This document shows positions 8,030 through 14,497 of a stretch of 20,029 nucleotides of DNA, piece after piece; positions within the stretch are counted from its first letter, which is position 1, and the number at the start of each line of letters is the position of its first letter. The notes under the pieces were generated by a model. The model had not been told where the DNA came from, searched no databases, and saw nothing but the letters and a program-made list of their open reading frames with translations. The DNA comes from Dehalococcoidales bacterium (GTDB lineage Bacteria; Chloroflexota; Dehalococcoidia; Dehalococcoidales; Fen-1064), in assembly GCA_016929875.1 (NCBI GenBank), contig JAFGHZ010000050.1:1-20029 (forward strand), in the 5' to 3' direction. The translations under genes and the position numbers were made by a program.

Positions 8030-8777
8030 CCACGTAATTTCTCAACATACCGATAGGGGCAATCTTAATTTCGACGATATCTCCCGGTTTCATGGGACCG
8101 ATACCGCCGGGTGTACCCGTGGCGATAACGTCGCCCGGTAAAAGAGTCATTACGTTCGAGATAAAACTGACGGTATCGCGTACCGAATAGATGAGGTCGA
8201 CGGTATTGCCCTGTTGTTTCAGTTCTCCGTTGAGATAAGTCTCGACAGGGACATTTTCGGGGTCGAGTTCCGTCTCGATGCAGGGGCCGAAGGGAGCGAA
8301 TGTATCGAAGCCTTTTGCCCGCGTCCACTGTCCGTCCCGCCTCTGTAAATCACGCGCCGTAACATCGTTGAAACAGGTATAGCCGAGTATGTAATCGGTA
8401 ATATTTTCCGGTAGAATGTGGTCGGCTTTTTTCCTTATGATGACGCCCAGTTCCCCTTCGTAGTCCACCTGACGAGACATCGGCGGGTAAATGATTTTGT
8501 CCTCATGCCCGATGACGGCAGTGGGCGGTTTCAGGAAGAGCAAAGGGGACTGAGGAATTTTTGAGTTCAATTCTTTAGCATGACTGTGGTAATTGAGCCC
8601 CAGGCAGATGATTTTAGAAGGAATGCAGGGCGACAGAAGTTTGATATCACTAAGTTTACAGGTGGTCCCGGTAAATTGAATCCTACCGAAGGGATTACCC
8701 CGGATGATTTCGATGGTACGGTTATGCAACATTCCGTAAGCAGTCTTTTTACCAGTGGACAAGCGTACGATTTTCAT
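8019..8777 (-). CDS. Fumarylacetoacetate hydrolase (FAH) family protein
   Basis: 252 aa enzyme of the FAH/HpcE superfamily, whose members hydrolyse, decarboxylate or isomerise 2-oxo acid substrates such as acylpyruvates using Mg2+ or Mn2+. Metal ligands fit the family: Glu107 and Glu109 in DYEGELGV and Asp138 in CFNDVTARD, with the 31-residue span seen in HpcE. Also visible are LGLNYHSHAKE (59-69), FLKPPTAVIGH (81-91), QWTRAKGFDTFAPFGP and the closing TGTPGGIGPMKPGD. The start is ATG at 8777 (MKIVRLSTG). The frame stays open up to an ATG at 8888, but those 37 residues are translated from a palindromic repeat (8808-8891) and are not part of the protein. The substrate cannot be told from sequence. 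It is in the same direction as remA-gmk upstream, separated from gmk by the repeat. Confidence 0.92.
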   Translation of the reverse strand: MKIVRLSTGKKTAYGMLHNRTIEIIRGNPFGRIQFTGTTCKLSDIKLLSPCIPSKIICLGLNYHSHAKELNSKIPQSPLLFLKPPTAVIGHEDKIIYPPMSRQVDYEGELGVIIRKKADHILPENITDYILGYTCFNDVTARDLQRRDGQWTRAKGFDTFAPFGPCIETELDPENVPVETYLNGELKQQGNTVDLIYSVRDTVSFISNVMTLLPGDVIATGTPGGIGPMKPGDIVEIKIAPIGMLRNYVVKP

Positions 8778-8807
8778 AGTTAATAATTCCAGACCTATTT
8801 GCTTTTT

Positions 8808-8891
8808 CCATTGCGAGCATAGCGAAGCAATCTCTGTCCAGCTGTCTGGTTGTGTGAGATTGCCACGTCGCCTTCGGCGGAATCGCAATGG
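8808..8891. repeat. 84-bp palindromic repeat with terminal inverted repeats (copy 1)
   Basis: Ends are a perfect 9-bp inverted repeat, CCATTGCGA (8808-8816) and TCGCAATGG (8883-8891). Inside, GCAATCTC (8827-8834) pairs with GAGATTGC (8856-8863), and CGCC-TTC-GGCG (8869-8879) makes a third stem. A closely similar but right-truncated copy lies at 12519-12578. It belongs to the widespread 'attgcgag...gcaatctc...gagattgccac' type of bacterial intergenic repeats and is probably a non-autonomous mobile or REP-like element. Confidence 0.8.
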
Positions 8892-8911
8892 TTATTTTTA
8901 TATTCGCTAAT

Positions 8912-9550
8912 TTATGCGATGTCAATTTTACGCGGCTTATCGCGGCGTTTTTCGGCGGCGATGATTGCCTTGACCTCGGCTGCCGCCGACTCGATTTTGT
9001 CGCAATAATTGATGACTTTGTAGTCGCACATCGAAGCTTGCGCGATTTCGTTTTTTGCTTTTTCGAGCCGGGTCGCCAGTGATTCTGCCGATTCCGTCCG
9101 CCGTTGCTTTAATCGGTCGGCGAGTTCTTCCAGCGACGGAGGCATCAGAAAAATGAATAACGCCTGCGGCACAACCTTCTTGATGTTAGCGACTCCCTGG
9201 ACATCGACTTTGACAATGACGTCCTTACCCCGCTTCAATGCTTCTCGGATTTGTTCCTTGGGAACGCCGTACCAATTACCGTAGACGTTGGCCGATTCCA
9301 GCAGTTCGTTGTTCGCCTGTAATTTCTGGAATTCTTCCAGACTGACAAAATTGTAATGCACCAGGTGTTTTTCACTGGCGCGGTGCGGTCTGGTAGTCAT
9401 GGTGGTGATGAACGTGATATCAGGGCTGTTTTTTTTCAGACAATCTAGGACGGCATCTTTACCTACGCCCGAAGGACCGGACAGCACAATCAGTAAGGGA
9501 TTTTTAGAAGATTTTGCAGTCGGACCGGTGCCGTGTGATTTTTCTCCCAT
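8912..9550 (-). CDS. gmk: Guanylate kinase
   Basis: Converts GMP to GDP with ATP, needed for GTP/dGTP supply. 212 aa. P-loop LSGPSGVGKDAV (23-34), GMP-site TTRPHR (52-57), HYNFVSLEEF (65-74), LLESANVYGNWYGVP (83-97), KVDVQGV (114-120) and the lid-side RLKQRRTES are all in family order. Oddity: the P-loop lysine is followed by Asp-Ala-Val, so the Ser/Thr that normally follows (GKS/GKT, or GKGT in many Gmk) is absent. I believe GKDAV is a lineage variant in Chloroflexi-type enzymes, but this is recollection. About 17 residues precede the first strand, mildly longer than usual. It follows remA by 17 bases, the classic remA-gmk order; the rpoZ often found next is not here. Confidence 0.95.
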   Translation of the reverse strand: MGEKSHGTGPTAKSSKNPLLIVLSGPSGVGKDAVLDCLKKNSPDITFITTMTTRPHRASEKHLVHYNFVSLEEFQKLQANNELLESANVYGNWYGVPKEQIREALKRGKDVIVKVDVQGVANIKKVVPQALFIFLMPPSLEELADRLKQRRTESAESLATRLEKAKNEIAQASMCDYKVINYCDKIESAAAEVKAIIAAEKRRDKPRKIDIA

Positions 9551-9567
9551 CGTCCACTCTTTTCGAA

Positions 9568-9837
9568 TTACTCTTCTTCCGAGATGGGTTTCGGCGAACC
9601 GATTTGTAATCTGCCGGCGATGGTCTCCGGGGCAAGCGCGGCAAGGATAACGTGACCGCTATCGGCGATGATGACGGCTTTAGTACGTCTGCCGTTGGTC
9701 ATATCGACGAGAAGTCCTTTGCCTCTGCCTTCCTGGACCATCCGTTTGGTCGGTGCCGAATTCGGTGAGGCGATAGCGATGACCCTGTTCATTGCCAGCA
9801 TATTGTTAAACCCGATGTGAACTAATTCAATTGCCAT
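9568..9837 (-). CDS. remA: RemA/DUF370 family regulator
   Basis: 89 aa, full length for the family. MAIELVHIGFNNMLAMNRVIAI and RMVQEGRGKGLLVDMTNGRRTKAVIIADSGHVILAALAPETIAGR match DUF370/RemA closely, including the invariant FNN, PNSAP-x-KR and TxGR(R)TKAVI elements. In Bacillus subtilis RemA is a DNA-binding activator of biofilm matrix operons; outside Firmicutes the role is not established, so a regulatory function is only inferred. The start ATG at 9837 has GGTGAGG 7 bases upstream and a good promoter. It is the first gene of a remA-gmk operon, an arrangement conserved across many phyla. Confidence 0.93.
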   Translation of the reverse strand: MAIELVHIGFNNMLAMNRVIAIASPNSAPTKRMVQEGRGKGLLVDMTNGRRTKAVIIADSGHVILAALAPETIAGRLQIGSPKPISEEE

Positions 9838-9869
9838 CGTTGCACCTCACCATAGATTTGATATTGCTT

Positions 9870-9898
9870 ATCATATACTTTTTGGAATTAATAAACAA
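9870..9898 (-). promoter_or_regulatory. remA-gmk promoter
   Basis: On the minus strand TTGTTT (9898-9893), 17-base spacer, TATGAT (9875-9870). Predicted start of transcription about 9863, giving a 26-base leader that contains the GGTGAGG ribosome-binding site. Confidence 0.65.
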
Positions 9899-9950
9899 CT
9901 GGACGTGATAGTATTCGGATTTACTGGTAAGGTAGAATAATACCCACCAG

Positions 9951-10015
9951 AGAAATTCCAAATTCCAAAAACTAACGGCTAATAATCAAGTGGAGGCTCG
10001 ATGCTCCTTCTAGGG
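9951..10015. repeat. Dispersed intergenic repeat, 'attccaaattcca...aataatcaag' type (copy 1)
   Basis: ATTCCAAATTCCA (9955-9967) and AATAATCAAG (9981-9990) are followed by an imperfect GGAGGCTCGATGCTCC hairpin. The same two blocks recur in the same order and orientation at 18950-18978, also followed by a G/C-rich imperfect hairpin. The gap 9838-10183 otherwise holds only two divergent promoters. Confidence 0.55.
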
Positions 10016-10092
10016 CTCTCTCTGCGTTTGACATTGTGTTTTGTAAGCATATGTTGCTTTGATTTCTAATTGAATTTGCTTACCCTCTGCCC

Positions 10093-10120
10093 TTGACGTA
10101 AGATGAAAACACCTGATAAT
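10093..10120 (+). promoter_or_regulatory. Promoter of the NfnAB/SudAB-type operon
   Basis: TTGACG (10093-10098), 16-base spacer, GATAAT (10115-10120); predicted start about 10127, leaving a leader of about 57 bases. A second candidate, TTGACA (10028-10033) with TATGTT (10050-10055, spacer 16), lies upstream and could give a longer leader. Confidence 0.55.
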
Positions 10121-10170
10121 CTTAAAGTGAAAAATCTATTCGGCCAGGCCAATCCTGACCGAAGTTTTTT

Positions 10171-10186
10171 GGAGTGATGGAAACTG
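10171..10186 (+). promoter_or_regulatory. Ribosome-binding site and CTG start codon of the small flavoprotein subunit
   Basis: GGAG (10171-10174) sits 9 bases before CTG (10184-10186). The in-frame TGA at 10175-10177 forbids any earlier start, and the next in-frame ATG (10292) would remove 36 conserved residues. No in-frame ATG, GTG or TTG lies between 10178 and 10291. Confidence 0.6.
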
Positions 10187-11023
10187 TACAAAATTCTGAC
10201 CGCTAAAACGCTCGTCCCGAACATCCACCTGTTCAAATTCGCTGCGCCGCGTATTGCCCGTAAAGCAAAAGCGGGTCAGTTCGTTGTTCTCATGATTGAC
10301 GAGAAAGGCGAGCGTATTCCTCTGACCATCGCCGATTGCGATGCTCAAGAGGGGACACTGACGATTGTCTTTATGGAAGTGGGTAAGACTACCCGTGAAC
10401 TGGGTTGTCTGAAAGACGGCGATTCGATTATGAGCTTGACGGGGCCGCTCGGCGTCCCGACACATGTCGAGAAGTTCGGTACGGTAGTCTGTGTCGCCGG
10501 CGGTTTCGCGGTAGCCCCAATTATGCCGATTGCCAGGGCGATGAAACAGGCGGGCAACAAGGTTATCTCGATTATGGGGGCACGTACCAAAGACCTTCTG
10601 TTCTGGGAAGAGGAATTGCGCAGTGTCAGCGACAAATTGATAGTTACCACCGATGACGGTTCTTACGGCCGCAAAGCCCTGGTGACCGAACCCCTCAAAG
10701 AAATACTGGAAACCGAGAAGGTCGACAGGGTAATCGCTATCGGTCCCAGCGTGATGATGAAATTCTGTTCCCGGACTACACAGCCTTTCGGGGTCAAGAC
10801 GATTGTCAGCCTGAACCCGATTATGGTGGACGGTACCGGAATGTGCGGGTGCTGCCGTGTAGTCGTCGGCGGCCAGACCAAATTTGCCTGTGTCGACGGC
10901 CCGGATTTCGACGGACACCAGGTAGACTGGGACTTACTGGCGGCGCGACAGCGCAACTATCTCGAAGAAGAAAAGGAAGCCCTCGAAAACTGGCAGTGCC
11001 AGTGCGGCGGACACCATCATTGA
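10184..11023 (+). CDS. nfnA: NfnA/SudB-type small subunit: FAD/NAD(P)-binding, [2Fe-2S] flavoprotein
   Basis: Small subunit of NADH-dependent ferredoxin:NADP+ oxidoreductase (electron-bifurcating Nfn) or of the related sulfide dehydrogenase SudAB; sequence alone does not separate the two. Related to the dihydroorotate dehydrogenase electron-transfer subunit PyrK. With a CTG start the protein is 279 aa and begins (M)YKILTAKTLVPNIHLF, as family members do. FAD site RIPLTIAD (44-51), nucleotide-binding GGFAVAPIMPIARAM (about 106-120) and the C-terminal cluster motif DGTGMCGCCRV...FACVDGPDF, with Cys221, Cys223, Cys224 and Cys236 available for [2Fe-2S] binding. The protein ends in an unusual CQCGGHHH tail. 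The large subunit follows 21 bases later. The start codon is odd; a single extra A between 10181 and 10183 in the assembly would otherwise put the ATG at 10177 in frame, so a read error is possible. Confidence 0.85.
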   Translation: MYKILTAKTLVPNIHLFKFAAPRIARKAKAGQFVVLMIDEKGERIPLTIADCDAQEGTLTIVFMEVGKTTRELGCLKDGDSIMSLTGPLGVPTHVEKFGTVVCVAGGFAVAPIMPIARAMKQAGNKVISIMGARTKDLLFWEEELRSVSDKLIVTTDDGSYGRKALVTEPLKEILETEKVDRVIAIGPSVMMKFCSRTTQPFGVKTIVSLNPIMVDGTGMCGCCRVVVGGQTKFACVDGPDFDGHQVDWDLLAARQRNYLEEEKEALENWQCQCGGHHH

Positions 11024-11033
11024 GTTATTGTCT

Positions 11034-11047
11034 GGAGGACTAAAATC
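11034..11047 (+). promoter_or_regulatory. Ribosome-binding site and ATC start codon of the large flavoprotein subunit
   Basis: GGAGG (11034-11038) is 6 bases before ATC (11045-11047), which opens the peptide (M)AKLNLNRVEMPRQ. The first ordinary start in frame is TTG at 11060, 21 bases from the ribosome-binding site and with none of its own. Confidence 0.55.
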
Positions 11048-12445
11048 GCCAAACTTAATTTGAACCGGGTTGAAATGCCGCGGCAGGAACCTAAAATCCG
11101 GGCGAAGAACTTCAAAGAAGTGGCTCTGGGTTACACTCCGGAGATGGCGCTGGAGGAAGCTAATCGCTGTATCCAGTGTCCGAAGCGTCCCTGTGTCGAC
11201 GGCTGTCCGGTGAATGTCGATATCCCTGAATTTATCAAGGCACTCCGCGAGGGTAACATGCAGGAGTCGGTCAAAGCCCTCAAGGGCAAGAATGCCCTGC
11301 CGGGTGTTTGCGGTCGCGTATGCCCCCAGGAGACCCAGTGCGAAGCGAAATGTACGCTGGGAAAACAGAAGGCGCCGATTGCCATCGGGAGACTGGAGCG
11401 GTATGTCGCCGACTGGGAGAGAAATAACAAATCCGCGATGCCGCCTGCTTCGTCCTTACCTTCTCCGACCGGTAAAAAAGTGGCGGTAATCGGTTCAGGG
11501 CCTGCCGGATTAACGGCGGCAGCCGACCTGGCGAAGAAGGGACACAAGGTCACGATTTTCGAAGCATTGCATATCGGTGGTGGCGTGTTGATGTACGGTA
11601 TTCCCGAATTCAGGCTGCCCAAGGAAATCGTCCAGAACGAAATCAATTTCGTGAAGTCTCTGGGTGTAGAAATCGTCCTGGATGCCGTCGTCGGTAAAAT
11701 CGATACCCTGGATGAACTTCTGAAGGGTGGCTACGACGCTGTTTTTCTCGGGACCGGCGCCGGATTGCCGATGTTTTTGAATGTTCCCGGAGAGAACCTC
11801 TGCGGTATTTATTCTGCCAACGAGTGGCTGACCCGCATCAATCTGATGAAAGCTTACCTCTTTCCGAAATTCGATACGCCTTTGAGAATGGGAAAGAAAG
11901 TGGCGGTGATTGGCGGCGGTAACGTGGCGATGGATGCCGCGCGGTGCGCATTGAGATTAGGTGCCGAGCAGGTCTATATTGTTTACCGACGTTCCGAAGC
12001 CGAGCTACCTGCCCGCAAGGAAGAAGTCGAGAACGCTATGGAAGAGGGCATCGTCTTCAAATTCCTTACCAATCCCGTCAGATTCATTGATGACGGCAAG
12101 GGGTGGGTCAACGGTATGGAGTGTATCGAGATGGAACTCGGCGAACCCGATGCCAGCGGCAGACGGCGTCCGATTCCCAAAAAGGGTAGTGAATTTGTTA
12201 TCCCAATCGATACGGTTGTCGTTGCTCTGGGGACGACGCCGAATCCACTGATTGCTTCCACTACCGAGGGCTTGAAGACGACCGGTCACGGGACGGTGGT
12301 GGCCGACGAGACTACCGGCAAGACGGTAAAGGACAGGGTCTGGGCGGGCGGCGATATCGTCACCGGTGCCGCGACCGTTATCAGTGCGATGGGTGCCGGC
12401 AAGCGTGCCGCCGCCGACATCGATAAGTTCCTCAGCGGAAAGTAA
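11045..12445 (+). CDS. nfnB: NfnB/SudA-type large subunit (GltD-like glutamate synthase small-chain family)
   Basis: Large subunit of NfnAB or SudAB, in the family often auto-named 'NADPH-dependent glutamate synthase'. 466 aa from the ATC, 461 from TTG 11060. The N-terminal ferredoxin-like region has eight cysteines in two sets, C42-x2-C45-x4-C50-x3-C54 and C89-x3-C93-x5-C99-x3-C103, for two [4Fe-4S] clusters. The FAD fold has GSGPAG (150-155) with EALHIGGGVLMYGIPEFRLP. The NADP(H) fold has GGGNVAMDAAR (290-300) and YRRSEAELPARKEE. The C-terminus GDIVTGAATVISAMGAGKRAA is the usual FAD-proximal helix. There is no glutamate synthase large subunit nearby, and the partner directly upstream argues for ferredoxin/NAD(P) electron transfer rather than glutamate synthesis. 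Start-codon use is unusual (see findings). Confidence 0.9.
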   Translation: MAKLNLNRVEMPRQEPKIRAKNFKEVALGYTPEMALEEANRCIQCPKRPCVDGCPVNVDIPEFIKALREGNMQESVKALKGKNALPGVCGRVCPQETQCEAKCTLGKQKAPIAIGRLERYVADWERNNKSAMPPASSLPSPTGKKVAVIGSGPAGLTAAADLAKKGHKVTIFEALHIGGGVLMYGIPEFRLPKEIVQNEINFVKSLGVEIVLDAVVGKIDTLDELLKGGYDAVFLGTGAGLPMFLNVPGENLCGIYSANEWLTRINLMKAYLFPKFDTPLRMGKKVAVIGGGNVAMDAARCALRLGAEQVYIVYRRSEAELPARKEEVENAMEEGIVFKFLTNPVRFIDDGKGWVNGMECIEMELGEPDASGRRRPIPKKGSEFVIPIDTVVVALGTTPNPLIASTTEGLKTTGHGTVVADETTGKTVKDRVWAGGDIVTGAATVISAMGAGKRAAADIDKFLSGK

Positions 12446-12518
12446 AATCCACTTCCGTGTCTGGAATCTTTGCCCCCCAGTACTCCGATGGTTTTTCGTT
12501 TTGCATTCGAAAGATGAA

Positions 12519-12597
12519 CCATTGCGAGTGTAGCGAAGCAATCTCTAGCTAAGTATCTGGTGGTGTGAGATTGCCACCCATTCGCTTCGCTCAGGGT
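12519..12597. repeat. Palindromic repeat, right-truncated copy 2
   Basis: CCATTGCGAG..TAGCGAAGCAATCTCT then TGTGAGATTGCCAC (12519-12577) matches the copy at 8808-8866 at most positions, including the GCAATCTC/GAGATTGC stem. The right terminal repeat is missing and is replaced by TTCGCTTCGCTCAGGGTAAA, similar to the 'ttcgactgcgctcagggcaagc' block near 19041. It looks like a hybrid of two repeat families. It fills the gap after the nfnB gene, where no terminator is seen. Confidence 0.7.
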
Positions 12598-12635
12598 AAA
12601 CTAAACTCGTAATAGTAATTTAAGGTTTTCTGATA

Positions 12636-12664
12636 TTGACATTCCATCTTCGTAGGATTACACT
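12636..12664 (+). promoter_or_regulatory. Promoter of the DUF4870-like gene
   Basis: TTGACA (12636-12641), 17-base spacer, TACACT (12659-12664); predicted start about 12671 and a 57-base leader ending in the strong ribosome-binding site GGAGG (12719-12723). Confidence 0.65.
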
Positions 12665-12727
12665 AAAGTTCCAGCTAACTATCTCTGTGAACTACGCGGT
12701 TTTATTGTAAAATACGAAGGAGGATTT

Positions 12728-13087
12728 ATGACTGAGTCGAGTGGAAAAACAAGCATGGGTCTTGACCAAAATGTCGCAGGGTTACTCTGTTATGCGTTAT
12801 GGTGGATAACCGGAGTGGTTTTCCTCGTCATGGAAAAAGATAATAAATTCGTGCGTTTTCATGCGTGGCAATCTATTATTGTAACCTTGGCATTCACGAT
12901 TATCGGCACGGTTCTTAACATTTTACCGTTTGTTGGTTTTGTACTCGGTCCTATCTTCTGGGCGTTTACAGTCATCATATGGATAATACTGATGCTCAAA
13001 GCCTATCAGGGTATAATGTTTAAACTTCCTGTCGCCGGGGATATTGCCGAAAAACAATCGCAACCGGCAAATCCGCCGAAGCAATAA
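12728..13087 (+). CDS. DUF4870/Tic20-like small membrane protein
   Basis: 119 aa. GLDQNVAGLLCYALWWITGVVFLVMEKDNKFVRFHAWQS (11-49) is the family hallmark: first helix, then E-K-x-N-x-FVRFHA-x-QS. Two more helices follow at about 50-68 and 70-92, ending in KAYQGIMFKLPVAGDIAE. The C-terminus is polar and Pro/Gln-rich. These proteins are integral membrane proteins of unknown function, sometimes likened to the chloroplast import component Tic20. It has a strong Shine-Dalgarno sequence and its own promoter. It is separated from hpt by 122 bases and is probably monocistronic. Confidence 0.85.
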   Translation: MTESSGKTSMGLDQNVAGLLCYALWWITGVVFLVMEKDNKFVRFHAWQSIIVTLAFTIIGTVLNILPFVGFVLGPIFWAFTVIIWIILMLKAYQGIMFKLPVAGDIAEKQSQPANPPKQ

Positions 13088-13116
13088 AAACTGTCGTTTC
13101 TCCCCTCGGGACGTTG

Positions 13117-13125
13117 TGTTATCAT
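13117..13125 (+). promoter_or_regulatory. Candidate extended -10 promoter of the purine salvage operon
   Basis: TGT-TATCAT is an extended -10 with no clear -35; it would give a leader of about 78 bases before the hpt TTG start. Weak evidence. Confidence 0.35.
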
Positions 13126-13209
13126 TTAGCTAGGCGACCATCAGTGTCCGCAGAGTACTGTTCCTGATGATGTGTTTGCCGAATACACCGTTCCGGGGAG
13201 GTAAATGCA

Positions 13210-13752
13210 TTGAAAACGAGCCCGAAATCCAGCCTGACCGTTCTGCGTACCGGAAGAGAAATCAGTGTCGTCGTTGCCGGTCTGGCAGATGAAATCACGC
13301 GATCCTATGCAGGAAAATGCCCGCTGGTTATCGGCGTTTTGAAAGGCGCCTTTGTTTTTATGGCCGACCTGGTACGTCATCTGAACTTCCCTCTCGAAAT
13401 CGACTTTATCCGTTTATCCAGCTACGGCTCCGGCAGGGAGAGTTCGGGGAAGGTGAAGGTCATACAGGACATCAGAGCATCCATCAAAGGAAGAGACGTG
13501 CTGGTAGTGGAAGATATCGTGGATACCGGTCACAGCATATCTTTCCTGATGGAGTATTTGCAGAAGAAGGGGCCGGCTTCCTTGAAGTTGTGCTGCCTGA
13601 TGGACAAACCTTTGCGCCGCAGGGTAGTGGTGCCTATCGATTATGTAGGTTTTACGGTACCCGATAAGTTTCTGGTAGGCTACGGGCTGGATTGCGCGGA
13701 GGAGTACCGCAACCTGCCGGACGTCTGTATCCTGGGGGAAGACAGTCAATGA
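13210..13752 (+). CDS. hpt: Hypoxanthine(-guanine) phosphoribosyltransferase
   Basis: Converts hypoxanthine, and usually guanine, with PRPP to IMP or GMP. 180 aa, the family's usual size. The PRPP-binding motif is VLVVEDIVDTGHS (97-109) with the acidic pair Glu101-Asp102. LKGAFVFMADL (44-54) is the PPi loop, IRLSSYGSG (67-75) the flexible loop, and PDKFLVGYGLDCAEEYRNLP the base-binding C-terminal segment. TTG start at 13210, chosen because GGGGAGG (13195-13201) lies 8 bases upstream; an ATG at 13205 is out of frame. Its stop overlaps the start of the HAD phosphatase gene (ATGA), so the two are translationally coupled. With adenine deaminase downstream it makes a route adenine to hypoxanthine to IMP. 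Confidence 0.93.
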   Translation: MKTSPKSSLTVLRTGREISVVVAGLADEITRSYAGKCPLVIGVLKGAFVFMADLVRHLNFPLEIDFIRLSSYGSGRESSGKVKVIQDIRASIKGRDVLVVEDIVDTGHSISFLMEYLQKKGPASLKLCCLMDKPLRRRVVVPIDYVGFTVPDKFLVGYGLDCAEEYRNLPDVCILGEDSQ

Positions 13753-14447
13753 CGGCAAAACAGGACAAAAAGCTATTTCTTTTCGACATCGACAGCACAT
13801 TACTTCGAGCGGAGGGTGCTACCAGAAAAGCTATGCTTCGAGCTTTCTATGATATATTCAGGGCAAAGCAATCGATTGATACTATAAGTTTTCACGGGCG
13901 GACGGACCCGGAGCTTTTCCAGGAAGCGGCGGTAATGATACAGGGACGTCGGTTGGACGATGCAGAGTATGCCGCTATGACGGAACGGTACATAGTTTTG
14001 CTGCCGGAAGAGCTGGCTAAAAGTACCTTTCGCCTGATGCCGGGCGTTACTCAGCTCCTGCAACACCTTGCCGATGAAAAAAATACTATCCTGGGGCTGG
14101 AAACGGGCAACTTAGAAGCTTCTGCCTATTTGAAACTAAAAAGAGGAGACATCGACCATTATTTCTCATTCGGAGGCTTCGGCTCGGATAGTGAAGACAG
14201 GACGGAACTGGTACGTATCGCTATCGAAAGAGGGCGTCGCCTTAACAGCGATAATATATCCAATAAGAAGATATTTCTTATCGGCGATTCTCCTAACGAT
14301 GTCATTGCCGGTCGTAACGCCGGTATAAATACTCTGGCGGTAGGTACCGGGCTTGCTACAAAGGAACAACTGCTGGCGGAGTCGCCTTCTTATTACCTTA
14401 ACGACCTGAGCGATGTTGACGAATTTATGAAATGCGTAGGATTATGA
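13749..14447 (+). CDS. HAD-superfamily hydrolase (phosphoglycolate phosphatase/nucleotidase-like)
   Basis: 232 aa phosphatase-type HAD protein. Motif I is FLFDIDSTLL with nucleophile Asp13 and Asp15; motif II is LETGN (Thr119); motif III Lys is in LKLKRGDIDHYF (129-131); motif IV is FLIGDSPNDVIAG (Asp180, Asp184). The cap region between about 20 and 95 is helical (type C1). The ATG at 13749 overlaps the hpt stop codon by 4 bases. An open frame extends upstream to 13692 inside hpt but is not needed. Position between hpt and adenine deaminase suggests a nucleotide or phosphoribosyl-type substrate, for example a 5'-nucleotidase activity, but the sequence also fits phosphoglycolate phosphatase-like enzymes. 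Motif I has Ser in place of the common Gly (DIDST rather than DxDGT). Confidence 0.87.
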   Translation: MTAKQDKKLFLFDIDSTLLRAEGATRKAMLRAFYDIFRAKQSIDTISFHGRTDPELFQEAAVMIQGRRLDDAEYAAMTERYIVLLPEELAKSTFRLMPGVTQLLQHLADEKNTILGLETGNLEASAYLKLKRGDIDHYFSFGGFGSDSEDRTELVRIAIERGRRLNSDNISNKKIFLIGDSPNDVIAGRNAGINTLAVGTGLATKEQLLAESPSYYLNDLSDVDEFMKCVGL

Positions 14448-14497
14448 ACTGAAAGGTATAGTAATCCATTCTATTATCGAGAGCGGGGAGGCGTGTA

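Noticed and set aside
8778..8888. N-terminal extension of the FAH-family protein (MRFRRRRRGNLTQ...) giving a 289-aa product
   Set aside because: The extra residues are translated from the palindromic repeat at 8808-8891; family members begin at MKIVRLS.
10103..11023. UGA recoding (for example selenocysteine) joining the 24-codon frame to the small flavoprotein subunit
   Set aside because: The conserved domain starts after the TGA, no SECIS-like hairpin is seen downstream, and the upstream residues match nothing in the family.
11045..12445. Glutamate synthase small chain GltD working with GltB
   Set aside because: No gltB is adjacent and the partner upstream is a PyrK-like flavoprotein, which points to NfnAB/SudAB.
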